Of a stretch of 64,000 nucleotides of DNA, positions 37,342 to 45,728 are shown one piece after another. Under the pieces are notes generated by a model. It was not told the origin of the DNA and did no database searches. It saw only the letters and a program-made list of their open reading frames with translations. Both the position numbers and the translations under genes were made by a program. Origin of the DNA: Methanobacteriota archaeon (GTDB taxonomy: Archaea; Thermoplasmatota; Thermoplasmata; RBG-16-68-12). Numbering within the stretch: the first letter of the stretch is position 1; each line of letters begins with the position of its first letter. The DNA lies in contig VBLS01000110.1 of assembly GCA_005878635.1 (NCBI GenBank), forward strand, positions 1-64,000. Direction: 5' to 3'.

Positions 37342-38448
37342 ATGGATTCCATTGTGAGGGAAGTCGTCACCCGCTCCGGTGTGGAAACTCGGGTGCCCGA
37401 ATCGCCCACCGCTTCGATCGGAATGGGGGCGGAAGACGCCGAGCTCGAGCGAATTCTCGCGAGCCTCCGGACGAACATCAAGATCGTGGGCATCGGAGGA
37501 GGCGGGTGCAACACGATCGACCGGCTCGTCGAATCCGGTATCGTCGGCGCCGAGCTGTTCGCGGCGAACACGGATGCGCAGCACCTGCTCGTCATCCGGT
37601 CCCCTCACAAGCTCCTCCTCGGTCGGCGCGTGACCCGGGGCCTCGGCGCGGGAGCGCTCCCGCAGGTCGGGGAAGAATCGGCCCGCGAAGCCGCGGACGA
37701 ACTGCGATCCGTCGTCCACGGCGCGGACATGGTGTTCATCACCTGCGGCCTGGGCGGCGGCACCGGGACGGGAGGCGCCCCTGTGCTCGCCCAGCTCGCG
37801 AAGGAAGCGGGCGCCCTCACGATCGCCATCTGCACTTTCCCCTTTCGTGCGGAGGGCGCGATCCGCGCCGAGAACGCGGAGTACGGACTCGAGAAGCTAC
37901 GCAGCTTTGCCGACACCGTCGTCGTGATCCCGAACGACAAACTGCTTGAACTCGTCCCGCGTCTAGCGTTGAACGCGGCGTTCAAGGTGGCGGACGACGT
38001 GCTCATGCGAGCGATCAAGGGGATCACCGAGGTCATCACGAAGCCGGGCTTGGTCAACTTGGACTTCAACGACATCAAGACGATCATGAAAGGCGGAGGC
38101 GTCGCGATGATCGGCCTCGGCGAGTCGGACACGGACAACCGGGCCGAGGAGTCGATCGAGGAAGCGATCAATTCGCCCCTGATCGACGTCGACATCAGCG
38201 GCGCGACTGGCGCCCTCGTGAACGTCACCGGCGGGAACGACATGAGCGTGGCCGAGGCCGAGAAGGTCGCGGAGATCGTGCAAGGCCGGATTGCACGGAA
38301 CGCCCGCATCATCTGGGGCGCCGCCGTCGATCCGAGCCTGGAGCATCGGCTCCGCGTCATGCTGATCCTGACCGGGGTCCGCTCCAAGCAGATCCTCGGA
38401 CCGGGCGAACACGTCCGCCCTCAGGGCGGCCTCGACATCGTGCGGTGA
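37342..38448 (+). CDS. ftsZ: FtsZ paralogue B
   Basis: A 368-residue FtsZ with canonical motifs: IVGIGGGGCNT, NTDAQHL, signature GLGGGTGTGGAPVLA, and LVNLDFNDIKTIM for GTP hydrolysis across the polymer interface. It is closely similar to paralogue A through the GTPase core and differs mainly at the N-terminus and C-terminus. The start is the ATG at 37342 with GGAGG 7 bases upstream; the frame is open back to 37303. It is 4 bases from secE, so division, secretion and transcription elongation genes are cotranscribed, as in many euryarchaea. Confidence 0.95.
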   Translation: MDSIVREVVTRSGVETRVPESPTASIGMGAEDAELERILASLRTNIKIVGIGGGGCNTIDRLVESGIVGAELFAANTDAQHLLVIRSPHKLLLGRRVTRGLGAGALPQVGEESAREAADELRSVVHGADMVFITCGLGGGTGTGGAPVLAQLAKEAGALTIAICTFPFRAEGAIRAENAEYGLEKLRSFADTVVVIPNDKLLELVPRLALNAAFKVADDVLMRAIKGITEVITKPGLVNLDFNDIKTIMKGGGVAMIGLGESDTDNRAEESIEEAINSPLIDVDISGATGALVNVTGGNDMSVAEAEKVAEIVQGRIARNARIIWGAAVDPSLEHRLRVMLILTGVRSKQILGPGEHVRPQGGLDIVR

Positions 38449-38452
38449 CACC

Positions 38453-38704
38453 ATGGCGGACATCGTCGACAAGAGCTGGGACGTCCAACGTCGGATCGAG
38501 GAGCGCGTCAAGCGCCTCGGGAAAGGGAAGTATGGCCGCGTCCTGAAGATGGCCCGGAAGCCGACCTCGGACGAGTATTCGAAGGTCGTGATGATCACGG
38601 GCCTCGGGATCGTCGCGATCGGCGCCCTGGGCTTCATCATCTACCTGATCATGCGGTACGGACCCGACCTCTTCCGCGGGCTCTTCGGAATCCTGGGGAC
38701 CTGA
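38453..38704 (+). CDS. secE: Preprotein translocase subunit SecE (Sec61 gamma)
   Basis: An 83-residue single-pass membrane subunit of the Sec translocon. An amphipathic N-terminal helix (VQRRIEERVKRLGKGKYGRVLKMARKP, interrupted only by basic residues) precedes one transmembrane helix at about residues 44-67 (VVMITGLGIVAIGALGF). Length and layout match archaeal SecE. It lies between ftsZ and spt5, the standard euryarchaeal position. Confidence 0.92.
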   Translation: MADIVDKSWDVQRRIEERVKRLGKGKYGRVLKMARKPTSDEYSKVVMITGLGIVAIGALGFIIYLIMRYGPDLFRGLFGILGT

Positions 38705-38708
38705 ACCG

Positions 38709-39635
38709 ATGGGTCTCCTCGACGATCTCTCGAAACGGGAGTCGAAGCCCGAATCCAAGCCCGAGCCCCCAATGGCGGGCCACGCCGGCGTCCGCCTCGA
38801 CCTGCAGGAGGAGAAGGTCAGCCTCACCGCCGGACAGGCGAAGGAATTCACGATGGCGGTGACGAACACCGGGACGGAGGACGACACGATCCGGCTCAAG
38901 ATCGATCTCGTCTACCATTCCGAACTGCCCGATCCTCCGGAGTGGACCGTGAAGCTCTACGGGGTCGAGGACAAGGTCTGGGACGTGACCTTCACGAAAG
39001 TCACCGAGAAGGAGTTCATGCTCATCGCGGACGGCCAGCGCGAGATTACGCTCTCGGTCACCTGCCCGAAAGGCGCCCGGTACGGGGACCGCCTGAACGT
39101 CGTGGTGAACGCGATTTCCAAGGGAGATCCGGGAGCGTTCGACGCGAAGACGCTGAGCTTCAGCGCCCGCCAGGCGATCCTCGCGGTGAAGTCGTCCATC
39201 GGGCATGAGCGGGCGGTCGCCGATGCGATCTACGCGCGGGCGAGGGCCAAGGACGTCGGGGTCTTCTCGATCCTTGTGCCCGCGAACTTCCGCGGGTACG
39301 TGTACGTGGAGAGCATGAATCCGGACCGGCTCGAGGAGATCGTCCGAGGCCTCCGCCGGGCCCGCGGCGTCGTCAAGGGAGAGGGCGAGTCGACGGGCAT
39401 TTCCTTCTCCGAGATCGAGGCCTACTTGACGCCGAAGCCAATCGTCAGCGGGATCATGGAAGGCGACATCGTCGAACTCGTCGCCGGGCCATTCAAGGGC
39501 GAGAAGGCCCGGGTGATGAAGATTGACGAGACGAAAGAAGAGATCACCGTCGAGCTCTTCGAGGCCATGGTCCGGATTCCGGTGACGGTGCGCGGCGACA
39601 GCGTCCGCGTCCTCCAGAAAGAGGAAGAGAAGTAG
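38709..39635 (+). CDS. spt5: Transcription elongation factor Spt5 with extra N-terminal beta domain
   Basis: A 308-residue protein, twice the usual ~150 of archaeal Spt5. The C-terminal half is Spt5: NGN domain at about 155-240 (FSARQAILAVKSSIGHERAV, GYVYVESMN), then KOW domain at about 248-303 (IMEGDIVELVAGPFKGEKARV). It binds RNA polymerase with Spt4 to promote processivity. Residues ~22-145 form a separate beta-sandwich-like domain (VSLTAGQAKEFTMAVTNTG, EITLSVTCPKGARYGDRLNV), resembling immunoglobulin-like domains usually seen in surface proteins. There is no signal peptide, so the protein is cytoplasmic. The whole frame is continuous with no internal stop or frameshift. Confidence 0.9.
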   Translation: MGLLDDLSKRESKPESKPEPPMAGHAGVRLDLQEEKVSLTAGQAKEFTMAVTNTGTEDDTIRLKIDLVYHSELPDPPEWTVKLYGVEDKVWDVTFTKVTEKEFMLIADGQREITLSVTCPKGARYGDRLNVVVNAISKGDPGAFDAKTLSFSARQAILAVKSSIGHERAVADAIYARARAKDVGVFSILVPANFRGYVYVESMNPDRLEEIVRGLRRARGVVKGEGESTGISFSEIEAYLTPKPIVSGIMEGDIVELVAGPFKGEKARVMKIDETKEEITVELFEAMVRIPVTVRGDSVRVLQKEEEK

Positions 39636-39697
39636 GCCGCAGGTCGGAGCCTCCGCTCGGTCCATCGGGCCAGGTGCCATCGGTCAGTGTCCGAAAC

Positions 39698-39704
39698 GTT
39701 TATG
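39698..39704 (+). promoter_or_regulatory. TATA box of rpl11
   Basis: GTTTATG about 44 bases before the GTG start; a short leader with GGAGG (39730-39734) follows. Confidence 0.45.
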
Positions 39705-39744
39705 CCGGAACGCTCACTGCGACACGCCCGGAGGCCGGTCCATC

Positions 39745-40221
39745 GTGGAGAAACTCCAGGTCCTCGTCGATGGCGGCAAGGCGACGCCCGGTCCGCCCCT
39801 CGGACCCGCGCTCGGTCCGCTCGGCGTGAACATCGTCGAGATCCTCAAGGCGATCAACGAGAAAACGAAATCGTTCGACGGGATGAAGGTCCCCGTCACC
39901 CTGCTCGTCGACCCGAAGACGAAGACCTTCTCCATCGAGGTCGGGACGCCGCCGACATCCGCCTTGATCACGAAGGAACTGAAGATCGAGAAGGGATCGG
40001 GAGACCCCGGCAAGACTCGGGTCGGCAACTTGTCCCTTCCGCAGGCGATCCGGATCGCGAACATGAAGGCGGACGCGACGCTGGCGAAGACCCTGAAGGC
40101 CCGGGTCCTCGAGGTCGTGGGGACCTGCGTCTCGATGGGCGTGACGGTGGAAGGAAAACTCGCGAAGGACCTGTCGAAGGATATCCAAAGCGGAAAGTTC
40201 GACAAGCAACTCGCGGGCTGA
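39745..40221 (+). CDS. rpl11: 50S ribosomal protein L11
   Basis: A 158-residue L11 that binds 23S rRNA at the GTPase centre and anchors the stalk. The N-terminus carries GGKATPGPPLGPALGPLGVNI, split by conserved Pro residues, and the C-terminal RNA-binding domain has KTRVGNLSLPQAIRIA and VGTCVSMGVTVEGK. The start is GTG with GGAGG upstream. In most archaea rpl1 follows directly; here a 5 kb block intervenes and rpl11 is followed by a convergent regulator. Confidence 0.95.
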   Translation: MEKLQVLVDGGKATPGPPLGPALGPLGVNIVEILKAINEKTKSFDGMKVPVTLLVDPKTKTFSIEVGTPPTSALITKELKIEKGSGDPGKTRVGNLSLPQAIRIANMKADATLAKTLKARVLEVVGTCVSMGVTVEGKLAKDLSKDIQSGKFDKQLAG

Positions 40222-40261
40222 GTCCGGAGAGCCGTCGCCTTGTAAGTCCGTCGACCTCGAT

Positions 40262-41071
40262 TCACGATCGAGGCAGGACCCGTTTCCCCTTCGGCTCCGC
40301 GAGATCGAGAAGCATCGCCTCCAGTTGGACGCGGACGAAGTCCATGTCCCCGACCCAGAGACCCTGGAGTTTGTCCGAGACGAATTGCCCGTCTCGGTAG
40401 AAGGAGTTCAGGATGAACACCTCGTGGTCGCTCGGGAACACGTAGGTGTGCGCGAGTCGGGTCTTGGAAAGCGGGCGAGCCGGAAAACGGAATTGGACGC
40501 GCACATTCCGGCTGAGGAGGCTCCCGAACTCCGCCAGGTCCGCTCGGTTGCTCTCGCTTAACACGACTCGCACGAGCCTACGCGAGCGCCCCAAAGCGTC
40601 GAAGAGCAGCCGAAGGATTTCCGGCGCCACCGGAAACGGGCTGACGCATAGGATCTGGTTGTCGCTCGAGAGGATGACCTCCCGCAGTTTGCGGCCGATC
40701 GATTCCGGTCCTTTGTAGATCCAGAGGTCCGCATCGGCCCCGCGGTTCTTGGGCGGGGGCGTCTCTTTCAGGCTGCCGACGACCTCGGCCGCGGCGAGGA
40801 GGTCGTCATGCCGCGACTGGCGCGCCTCTTCGCTGACGATTCGAGGCGCCCGGGCCCGATACCGATTTGGTCGCTCCTGGGAGACGTCGATCCAGCCCTT
40901 CGACTGGAGGGACTGCAGGACCCGATAGACGGCGGGGTACTGCACGCCGAGGAGCTGGCTGACCTGCTGGGCGGTCGACGGTCCGTGCTGGAGGAGGTGC
41001 AGGTATGCGTCCGCTTCCTTCCCCGTGAGCCCGAGCGTCTCCAGGGCCCGGACGGAATCCTCCTCCCTCAT
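40262..41071 (-). CDS. TrmB-family transcriptional regulator
   Basis: A 269-residue regulator with an N-terminal winged helix (about 1-75; LGLTGKEADAYLHLLQHG then YPAVYRVLQSLQSKGWIDV) and a C-terminal TrmB effector/phospholipase-D-like domain (WIYKGPESIGRKLREVILSS). Archaeal TrmB proteins sense sugars or other metabolites and act at palindromic sites. The start at 41071 is chosen because a T-rich TATA element (CCTTTTGTACC) lies 26 bases upstream; the frame is open to 41098. It diverges from an amino acid permease, with a perfect palindrome in between, so autoregulation and control of the permease are likely. Confidence 0.85.
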   Translation of the reverse strand: MREEDSVRALETLGLTGKEADAYLHLLQHGPSTAQQVSQLLGVQYPAVYRVLQSLQSKGWIDVSQERPNRYRARAPRIVSEEARQSRHDDLLAAAEVVGSLKETPPPKNRGADADLWIYKGPESIGRKLREVILSSDNQILCVSPFPVAPEILRLLFDALGRSRRLVRVVLSESNRADLAEFGSLLSRNVRVQFRFPARPLSKTRLAHTYVFPSDHEVFILNSFYRDGQFVSDKLQGLWVGDMDFVRVQLEAMLLDLAEPKGKRVLPRS

Positions 41072-41110
41072 CGACTGCGTCACCGCGGATTGGTACAAAA
41101 GGATTTGCGG

Positions 41111-41133
41111 GTTATCATTCCCCCGATGATAAC
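41111..41133. promoter_or_regulatory. Palindromic operator between trmB-like gene and permease
   Basis: Perfect inverted repeat GTTATCAT - TCCCCCG - ATGATAAC (8-base arms, 7-base spacer). It lies upstream of the TATA elements of both divergent genes (regulator near 41097, permease GGTTAAAAGA near 41162-41171). Site length and position suit a dimeric winged-helix regulator such as the adjacent TrmB-like protein. Confidence 0.7.
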
Positions 41134-41228
41134 TTGCCCAGGTCGCTTGGTTGGATTGCGACGGTTAAAAGACTATGCGACAATCTTCTAATGGCATCCG
41201 AACCGTTTCCGCCTGCGGGGTTGAGGCG

Positions 41229-42788
41229 GTGGCGACAGGCGACGCGTTCGTACGGAGATCCTCAGGTCTCGTCCGGAACATCAGCGCGCGGGACGCGCTC
41301 ATTCTGAATGTCATGTTCATGGCGCCCACGGCCATCTTCGTGTACGGCATCTGGGGCGCGGGTTCGTACCCCGGCATCAACCTCCCGGTGACGGCCCTCC
41401 TCGCGATTCCGATTAGCCTCGTGGTGGGACTGTTCTACGCCCTGTATTCCGTCGCGATGCCTCGGAGCGGCGGCGACTACATCTGGGTCAGCCGCACGAT
41501 GCATCCGACGGTCGGGTTCGCGATCAACTTCTTCCTCTTCATCGGTTTGCTGAGCGTGGCGGGGGCCTATGTGCCATGGTTCACCCAGCTCGCCTTGGCG
41601 CCGCTCCTGTACTACAACGGCTTCCCGGGGCTCGCCACGACCGTTTCAACGAACGAGTTCACTTTCGTCGCGGCGATTTTCGTCTACCTGGCGATGGCCC
41701 TGATCGTCTCCCGCGGGGGGAAGGCGACCGCCCGGGCGCTCGAAGTCCTGTTCGCCCTGGTGTTCATCGGGCTCATCGTGTACGTGGTCACCCTGCTCGG
41801 AGTGGGCCACGATGGCTTCGTCTCCAACTTCAACCGACTGAGTGGAATGAACTATTCCGATTTCGTGACGGTCGGGGTGGGGGCGGGTTACGTCGGCGAG
41901 ATCATCGGCGGGGCCACGGCCCTCGGGCTCGCCTTCACCTACATCAACTTCTTGGGATTCAATGCCACGATCTACGCGGCGGGCGAGATCAAGGATGTCC
42001 AGAAGTCTCAGATGACCGCGATCCTCGGGTCCGTCGTAGTCTTCGGCATCATCACGTTCGTGGCGTACGCGGTCACCGACTTCGTTATGGGCGGCGCGTT
42101 CATCCAGGGGGCTGGCTCGATTTTTGCGGGGACGGGCAGCTCCAGCCTGCCGTACCCGCCGTACATGACGATCTTGTTCCGGTACGCTACGGATAGTGTG
42201 TGGGTCTTCAACATCGTGATGATCGGATGGACGGCGATGGTGTTGGCGGCCATCCTCACCTATGTCGCCATCACGGTCCGTTTCATCTTCGCTTGGTCCT
42301 TCGATCGGGTGATCCCCGCAGCCTTCTCTCGGCTCGACCGGAAACACAACAGTCCCTATCTAGCCCTCGCCCTCGTGACGGTCGTCGCCATCATCCTCCA
42401 GTGGGCATGGCTCTACACGATCTTCCTGACCTTCTTCCTCTACCTTGTCTTCGGCTGGATGATCATGCAGATCATCGGCGCGATCTCCGCGTTCCTCCTC
42501 CCCTCGCGGCGGAAGGACGTGTGGGACCGGGCGCCCGCGATCGTCCGGGCGAAGATCGGGCCGATCCCCGTCTTGTACCTCCTCGCCATCGCGACCGTTG
42601 GGCTCTCCGTCTGGATCGCCTGGGGGAGCCTCCCGATTTCCCTCGGCCAGTCCCTGAACCTGAGCATATTGGCCTTCACGGTGGGCCTGTTCGTCCTCGG
42701 AGGGATCATCCACATCGTCTCGTGGCTTTGGCACAACGCCAGAGGCATCCCGCTCAGCTTAGCGTTCAAGGAAATTCCGCCGGAATGA
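41229..42788 (+). CDS. APC-superfamily amino acid/polyamine permease
   Basis: A 519-residue transporter with about 12 membrane helices. APC features are visible in helix 1 (ALILNVMFMAPTAIFVYGIWGAGSYPG), the SGGDYIWVSR loop after helix 2, and the conserved AITVRFIFAWSFDRVIPAAFS segment. The GTG at 41229 with GAGG upstream is preferred because the TATA at 41162-41171 would start RNA near 41193; an ATG at 41175 in the same frame would then be untranscribed. Substrates are probably amino acids or amines. A metallophosphoesterase gene follows 16 bases later. Confidence 0.87.
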   Translation: MATGDAFVRRSSGLVRNISARDALILNVMFMAPTAIFVYGIWGAGSYPGINLPVTALLAIPISLVVGLFYALYSVAMPRSGGDYIWVSRTMHPTVGFAINFFLFIGLLSVAGAYVPWFTQLALAPLLYYNGFPGLATTVSTNEFTFVAAIFVYLAMALIVSRGGKATARALEVLFALVFIGLIVYVVTLLGVGHDGFVSNFNRLSGMNYSDFVTVGVGAGYVGEIIGGATALGLAFTYINFLGFNATIYAAGEIKDVQKSQMTAILGSVVVFGIITFVAYAVTDFVMGGAFIQGAGSIFAGTGSSSLPYPPYMTILFRYATDSVWVFNIVMIGWTAMVLAAILTYVAITVRFIFAWSFDRVIPAAFSRLDRKHNSPYLALALVTVVAIILQWAWLYTIFLTFFLYLVFGWMIMQIIGAISAFLLPSRRKDVWDRAPAIVRAKIGPIPVLYLLAIATVGLSVWIAWGSLPISLGQSLNLSILAFTVGLFVLGGIIHIVSWLWHNARGIPLSLAFKEIPPE

Positions 42789-42804
42789 TCGGGAAGGACA
42801 CTTC

Positions 42805-43764
42805 GTGCCGAAGCGGCTCCGCATTTTCTTCGCGACGGACATCCACGGCTCCGACGTCTGTTTCCGAAAATTCGTGAATGCGGCGGATTTCTACGGAGCG
42901 AAGGTCCTGATCCTGGGCGGCGACATTACCGGGAAGACGATTACCCCGATCATCCAGACTCCGGAGGGAGGGTGGCGTGTGAAGTTCCTCGGAGAAGTGA
43001 TCGAGGTTCGGAACCCGAAGCGTCTTAAGGAGGTCGTCGGCCGGATCGGGGAGGTTGGGTCGTATCCGTTGGTCTTGACCGCCAAGGAGTACGAGGATTT
43101 CCAAAACGATCCGGCGGGCGTCACAGCGGTCTTCGACCGCCTGATGCACGATTCCGTCGTCCGTTGGGTGCGCCTCGCGGAGGAGCGGCTTCGCGGCAAG
43201 GATGTCGAGATCTTCGTACAGCCTGGGAATGACGATACTTATGCGATTGACGACGCTTTGCGCGGATCCGACGTGGTCGTGAATCCGGATGGGAAAGTCC
43301 TTGAGATTGCTGGCGGCCATGAGATGCTCAGCCTCGGTCTCGCGAACATGACTCCCTGGCAATGCCCACGCGACGTCCCCGAGGAAGACCTGGAGGCGCG
43401 ACTCGCTCGTCTGGGGGACTTGATCAGGCGCCCGGAGCTCGCCATCTACAATGTCCACGCGCCACCCTTCGGGACGGGCCTCGACCTGGCCCCTCGTCTT
43501 GACGCAACCCTCATGCCCAAGTTGGGCCCGGGCGGGCGCCCGGAATTGATCCCCGTTGGAAGCCGCGCCGTCGCCGGCGCGCTCCAGGCGAGGCAGCCTC
43601 TCTTAGGACTCCACGGTCACATCCACGAGTCGAAGGCGTTCGCGAAGGTCGGGACCACGCTCGCGATGAATCCGGGCAGCGAGTATCAGGAGGGCATCCT
43701 CCGCGGATTGCTGCTTGAATTGGACGGGAACCGGGTCCGCGACTATCTGTTCGTCCATGGGTGA
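42805..43764 (+). CDS. Metallophosphoesterase
   Basis: A 319-residue calcineurin-like phosphoesterase. Metal motifs occur in order: FATDIHGSD, LILGGDITGK, VQPGNDDTY, IYNVHAPPFGTG and GLHGHIHESKAFA, all ligand residues present. The NDD (rather than NHD/NHE) variant resembles archaeal and bacterial MPEs of unknown substrate. The start is GTG 42805, 16 bases after the permease, so the two are probably one transcript. No secretion signal is seen. Confidence 0.87.
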   Translation: MPKRLRIFFATDIHGSDVCFRKFVNAADFYGAKVLILGGDITGKTITPIIQTPEGGWRVKFLGEVIEVRNPKRLKEVVGRIGEVGSYPLVLTAKEYEDFQNDPAGVTAVFDRLMHDSVVRWVRLAEERLRGKDVEIFVQPGNDDTYAIDDALRGSDVVVNPDGKVLEIAGGHEMLSLGLANMTPWQCPRDVPEEDLEARLARLGDLIRRPELAIYNVHAPPFGTGLDLAPRLDATLMPKLGPGGRPELIPVGSRAVAGALQARQPLLGLHGHIHESKAFAKVGTTLAMNPGSEYQEGILRGLLLELDGNRVRDYLFVHG

Positions 43765-44628
43765 CTAACGCACGACGGATTCGACGTCGTTCCACCACTG
43801 GCGCCCGGAGAGTCTACGTTCTCCCCTTCGCCACGATCGTGACTTCGGGGCCTTTTCGATCGCCTCCAGGAGAGTAGCAACGTGGCGCGACACCCGTTCG
43901 ACCTCCGCGGGTTGGAGGAGTCCCGCCTCTCCGTATCGTCCGGATGCGGATCGGACCGCCTCGAGGTTGGCGGTGCCGTCCTTCCAGAAACCCCAGTCCT
44001 CGGCCAGGGTTTCCGTGATCCGCGCCATTCCGATTCCGCGAGCGGCGTCCCTCGGCGAGGGTTCATTCTCGAGGAGGAGCAACACGACGTCTTTGAGGTC
44101 CTTCTCCGTAATCTGATGGATCTGAATCTTCGATAGCAGGAGGTCCGCAAGCGGCAAGGTCGGCGAATCCTCCTCCAGACAGCCTTGCCCGGGCCGACCG
44201 AGATCGATCGTGTGACTGAACTCCAGGCGGTCGAAGAACACGTCCACATGGTACCCCATCGACGGATGGGCGTACAGCAGGCGGTCCTTGCCGTGGAAAA
44301 GCATCGCCTGCGGATTCGACGTGAGGCCAAACCGATCTTCCAGCAAGGTCCGGACCTTCGCTCTCTCCACACCGTATGCGGCGAAGTCGAGGTCGGAGAA
44401 GAGGGCCCCGGCACCCCCAAGGCGGTTCAAACGCTCCGTCACCTGCCCCCGGTCCCCGCAGCGAAGATGAATCGCGACCGCTCCGAGCAGACGCAGGTGA
44501 ATGCTGTGCTGCCGCGCCGCGTCCGTGATTGCCTTGGCCTCTCCCAGAAGCGTCTGGTCCGCGGCGTCCACCTTCGATGGATGGGACGTCTTCGAATGAA
44601 CGTTGCGACGACCCATAACATAATTCAA
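43765..44628 (-). CDS. Nucleotidyltransferase-fold protein (AbiEii-like?)
   Basis: A 287-residue protein with features of the minimal nucleotidyltransferase fold: LRLLGAVAIHLRC, then LFSDLDFAAYG with an Asp-x-Asp metal pair, and a third acidic strand YHVDVFFDRLEFSH. The C-terminal half is helical (LADLLLSKIQIHQITEKDLKDVV), as in AbiEii-type and related nucleotidyltransferase-like proteins. No antitoxin-like partner is adjacent, so a toxin role is unsupported. The longest start is TTG at 44628; ATG at 44616 is possible. It shares a short AT-rich intergenic region with the divergent amidase gene. Confidence 0.6.
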   Translation of the reverse strand: MNYVMGRRNVHSKTSHPSKVDAADQTLLGEAKAITDAARQHSIHLRLLGAVAIHLRCGDRGQVTERLNRLGGAGALFSDLDFAAYGVERAKVRTLLEDRFGLTSNPQAMLFHGKDRLLYAHPSMGYHVDVFFDRLEFSHTIDLGRPGQGCLEEDSPTLPLADLLLSKIQIHQITEKDLKDVVLLLLENEPSPRDAARGIGMARITETLAEDWGFWKDGTANLEAVRSASGRYGEAGLLQPAEVERVSRHVATLLEAIEKAPKSRSWRRGERRLSGRQWWNDVESVVR

Positions 44629-44657
44629 CCCGATTCCATGGGACTGTGGGGCGGTCG

Positions 44658-45554
44658 ATGAGGCAGATATCGTTCGAGGATGGCATCACGTACGTCTTCG
44701 GCCCGCACCTGGAGCCGGTCGCGACGGTCCGGTCCGGAGAGACGGTCGAGTTCGTCTGCCAAGATTCGTGCGGAGCGCAAATCCGATCGGAGGAGGACAC
44801 GCTCGACCACCTGCAGATGGACCGCGTGAACGGGGCCACCGGGCCCGTGGCAATCGAGGGCACACACCCCGGGGATGCCATTCGGGTCCGGATTCGAGAC
44901 ATCCGCGTCGCAGCAACCGGATTTCAGTCGATCGTGTCATCCTATGGAGTCCTCGGACAGGAGGTGCGGGGGTCGCGCACCAAGATGATCCCGATTCGGG
45001 ATGGAAAGGCCGTTTTTTCCAAAGGCATTCGGCTTCCGATCCGGCCGCACGTCGGCACGATCGGAGTCGCACCCGCATCCCAGGAGTGGACGACGTTCTA
45101 CCCGGGCGACCACGGCGGCAACCTGGACACGAAGGAGATCACGAAAGGGAATTCGGTCTACCTGCCGGTGTTTCAACCGGGCGGACAGCTGGCGATGGGC
45201 GACCTCCATGCGCTCATGGCCGACGGGGAGGTTTGCGTCACCGGCATTGAGATCGCGGGGACCGTCCGTGTACAGGCCGATGTCCTGCGGGGATACGGAC
45301 TGCATCGGCCGATTGTCGAAACGCCGGAAGCTTGGTTGACAGTGGCAAGCGCTCCGACCTTGGATGAGGCGGCGAAGCTCGCCACGCACGATGGGGTCGC
45401 CTTCCTCGCCCGCGGTACGGAGCTTCCCTGGGACGAGGCGTACATGCTCGCGAGCATCGCGTGCGACCTCCGGATCAGCCAAGACGTCGACCCGTGGAGG
45501 ACGGCGAAACTCGTCATTCCAAAGAAGCTCGTCCCGCGCCTTCCAACGTCCTAA
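44658..45554 (+). CDS. Acetamidase/formamidase family protein
   Basis: A 298-residue FmdA/AmdA-family amidohydrolase, which releases ammonia from formamide, acetamide or similar amides. Conserved segments are NGATGPVAIEGTHPGDA, PHVGTIGVAP, GDHGGNLDTKEITKGNSVYLPV and GGQLAMGDLHALMADGEV, and the fold is complete. The ATG at 44658 is preferred; GTG 44646 in frame is also compatible with the AATT-rich TATA region near 44622. With an amino acid permease and a regulator nearby, a nitrogen-scavenging role is a reasonable inference. Confidence 0.88.
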   Translation: MRQISFEDGITYVFGPHLEPVATVRSGETVEFVCQDSCGAQIRSEEDTLDHLQMDRVNGATGPVAIEGTHPGDAIRVRIRDIRVAATGFQSIVSSYGVLGQEVRGSRTKMIPIRDGKAVFSKGIRLPIRPHVGTIGVAPASQEWTTFYPGDHGGNLDTKEITKGNSVYLPVFQPGGQLAMGDLHALMADGEVCVTGIEIAGTVRVQADVLRGYGLHRPIVETPEAWLTVASAPTLDEAAKLATHDGVAFLARGTELPWDEAYMLASIACDLRISQDVDPWRTAKLVIPKKLVPRLPTS

Positions 45555-45646
45555 GTGGCGCGGAGTAGATCGGCCTCGAAGGGAACGTCCGCGACGAGGC
45601 GAGATAAACGCAACGCGAACGCGTGGCGACTGGTCGCCTCCAGAAA

Positions 45647-45656
45647 CCTTATTAGG
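45647..45656 (+). promoter_or_regulatory. TATA region of rpl1-rpl10-rpl12 operon
   Basis: CCTTATTAGG lies about 80 bases before the rpl1 start, predicting a leader of roughly 50 bases. The leader ends in TGCAGGTGGCG, the same string found before the first ftsZ. Archaeal L1 can bind its own leader, so autoregulation is possible; no clear L1-site fold was worked out. Confidence 0.45.
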
Positions 45657-45728
45657 TCCACGCTCTTTCGTCGCCTCCCCTTTGCAGGAGGCTGCATTGG
45701 CCGCTCGTACTGCAGGTGGCGATGTTCC

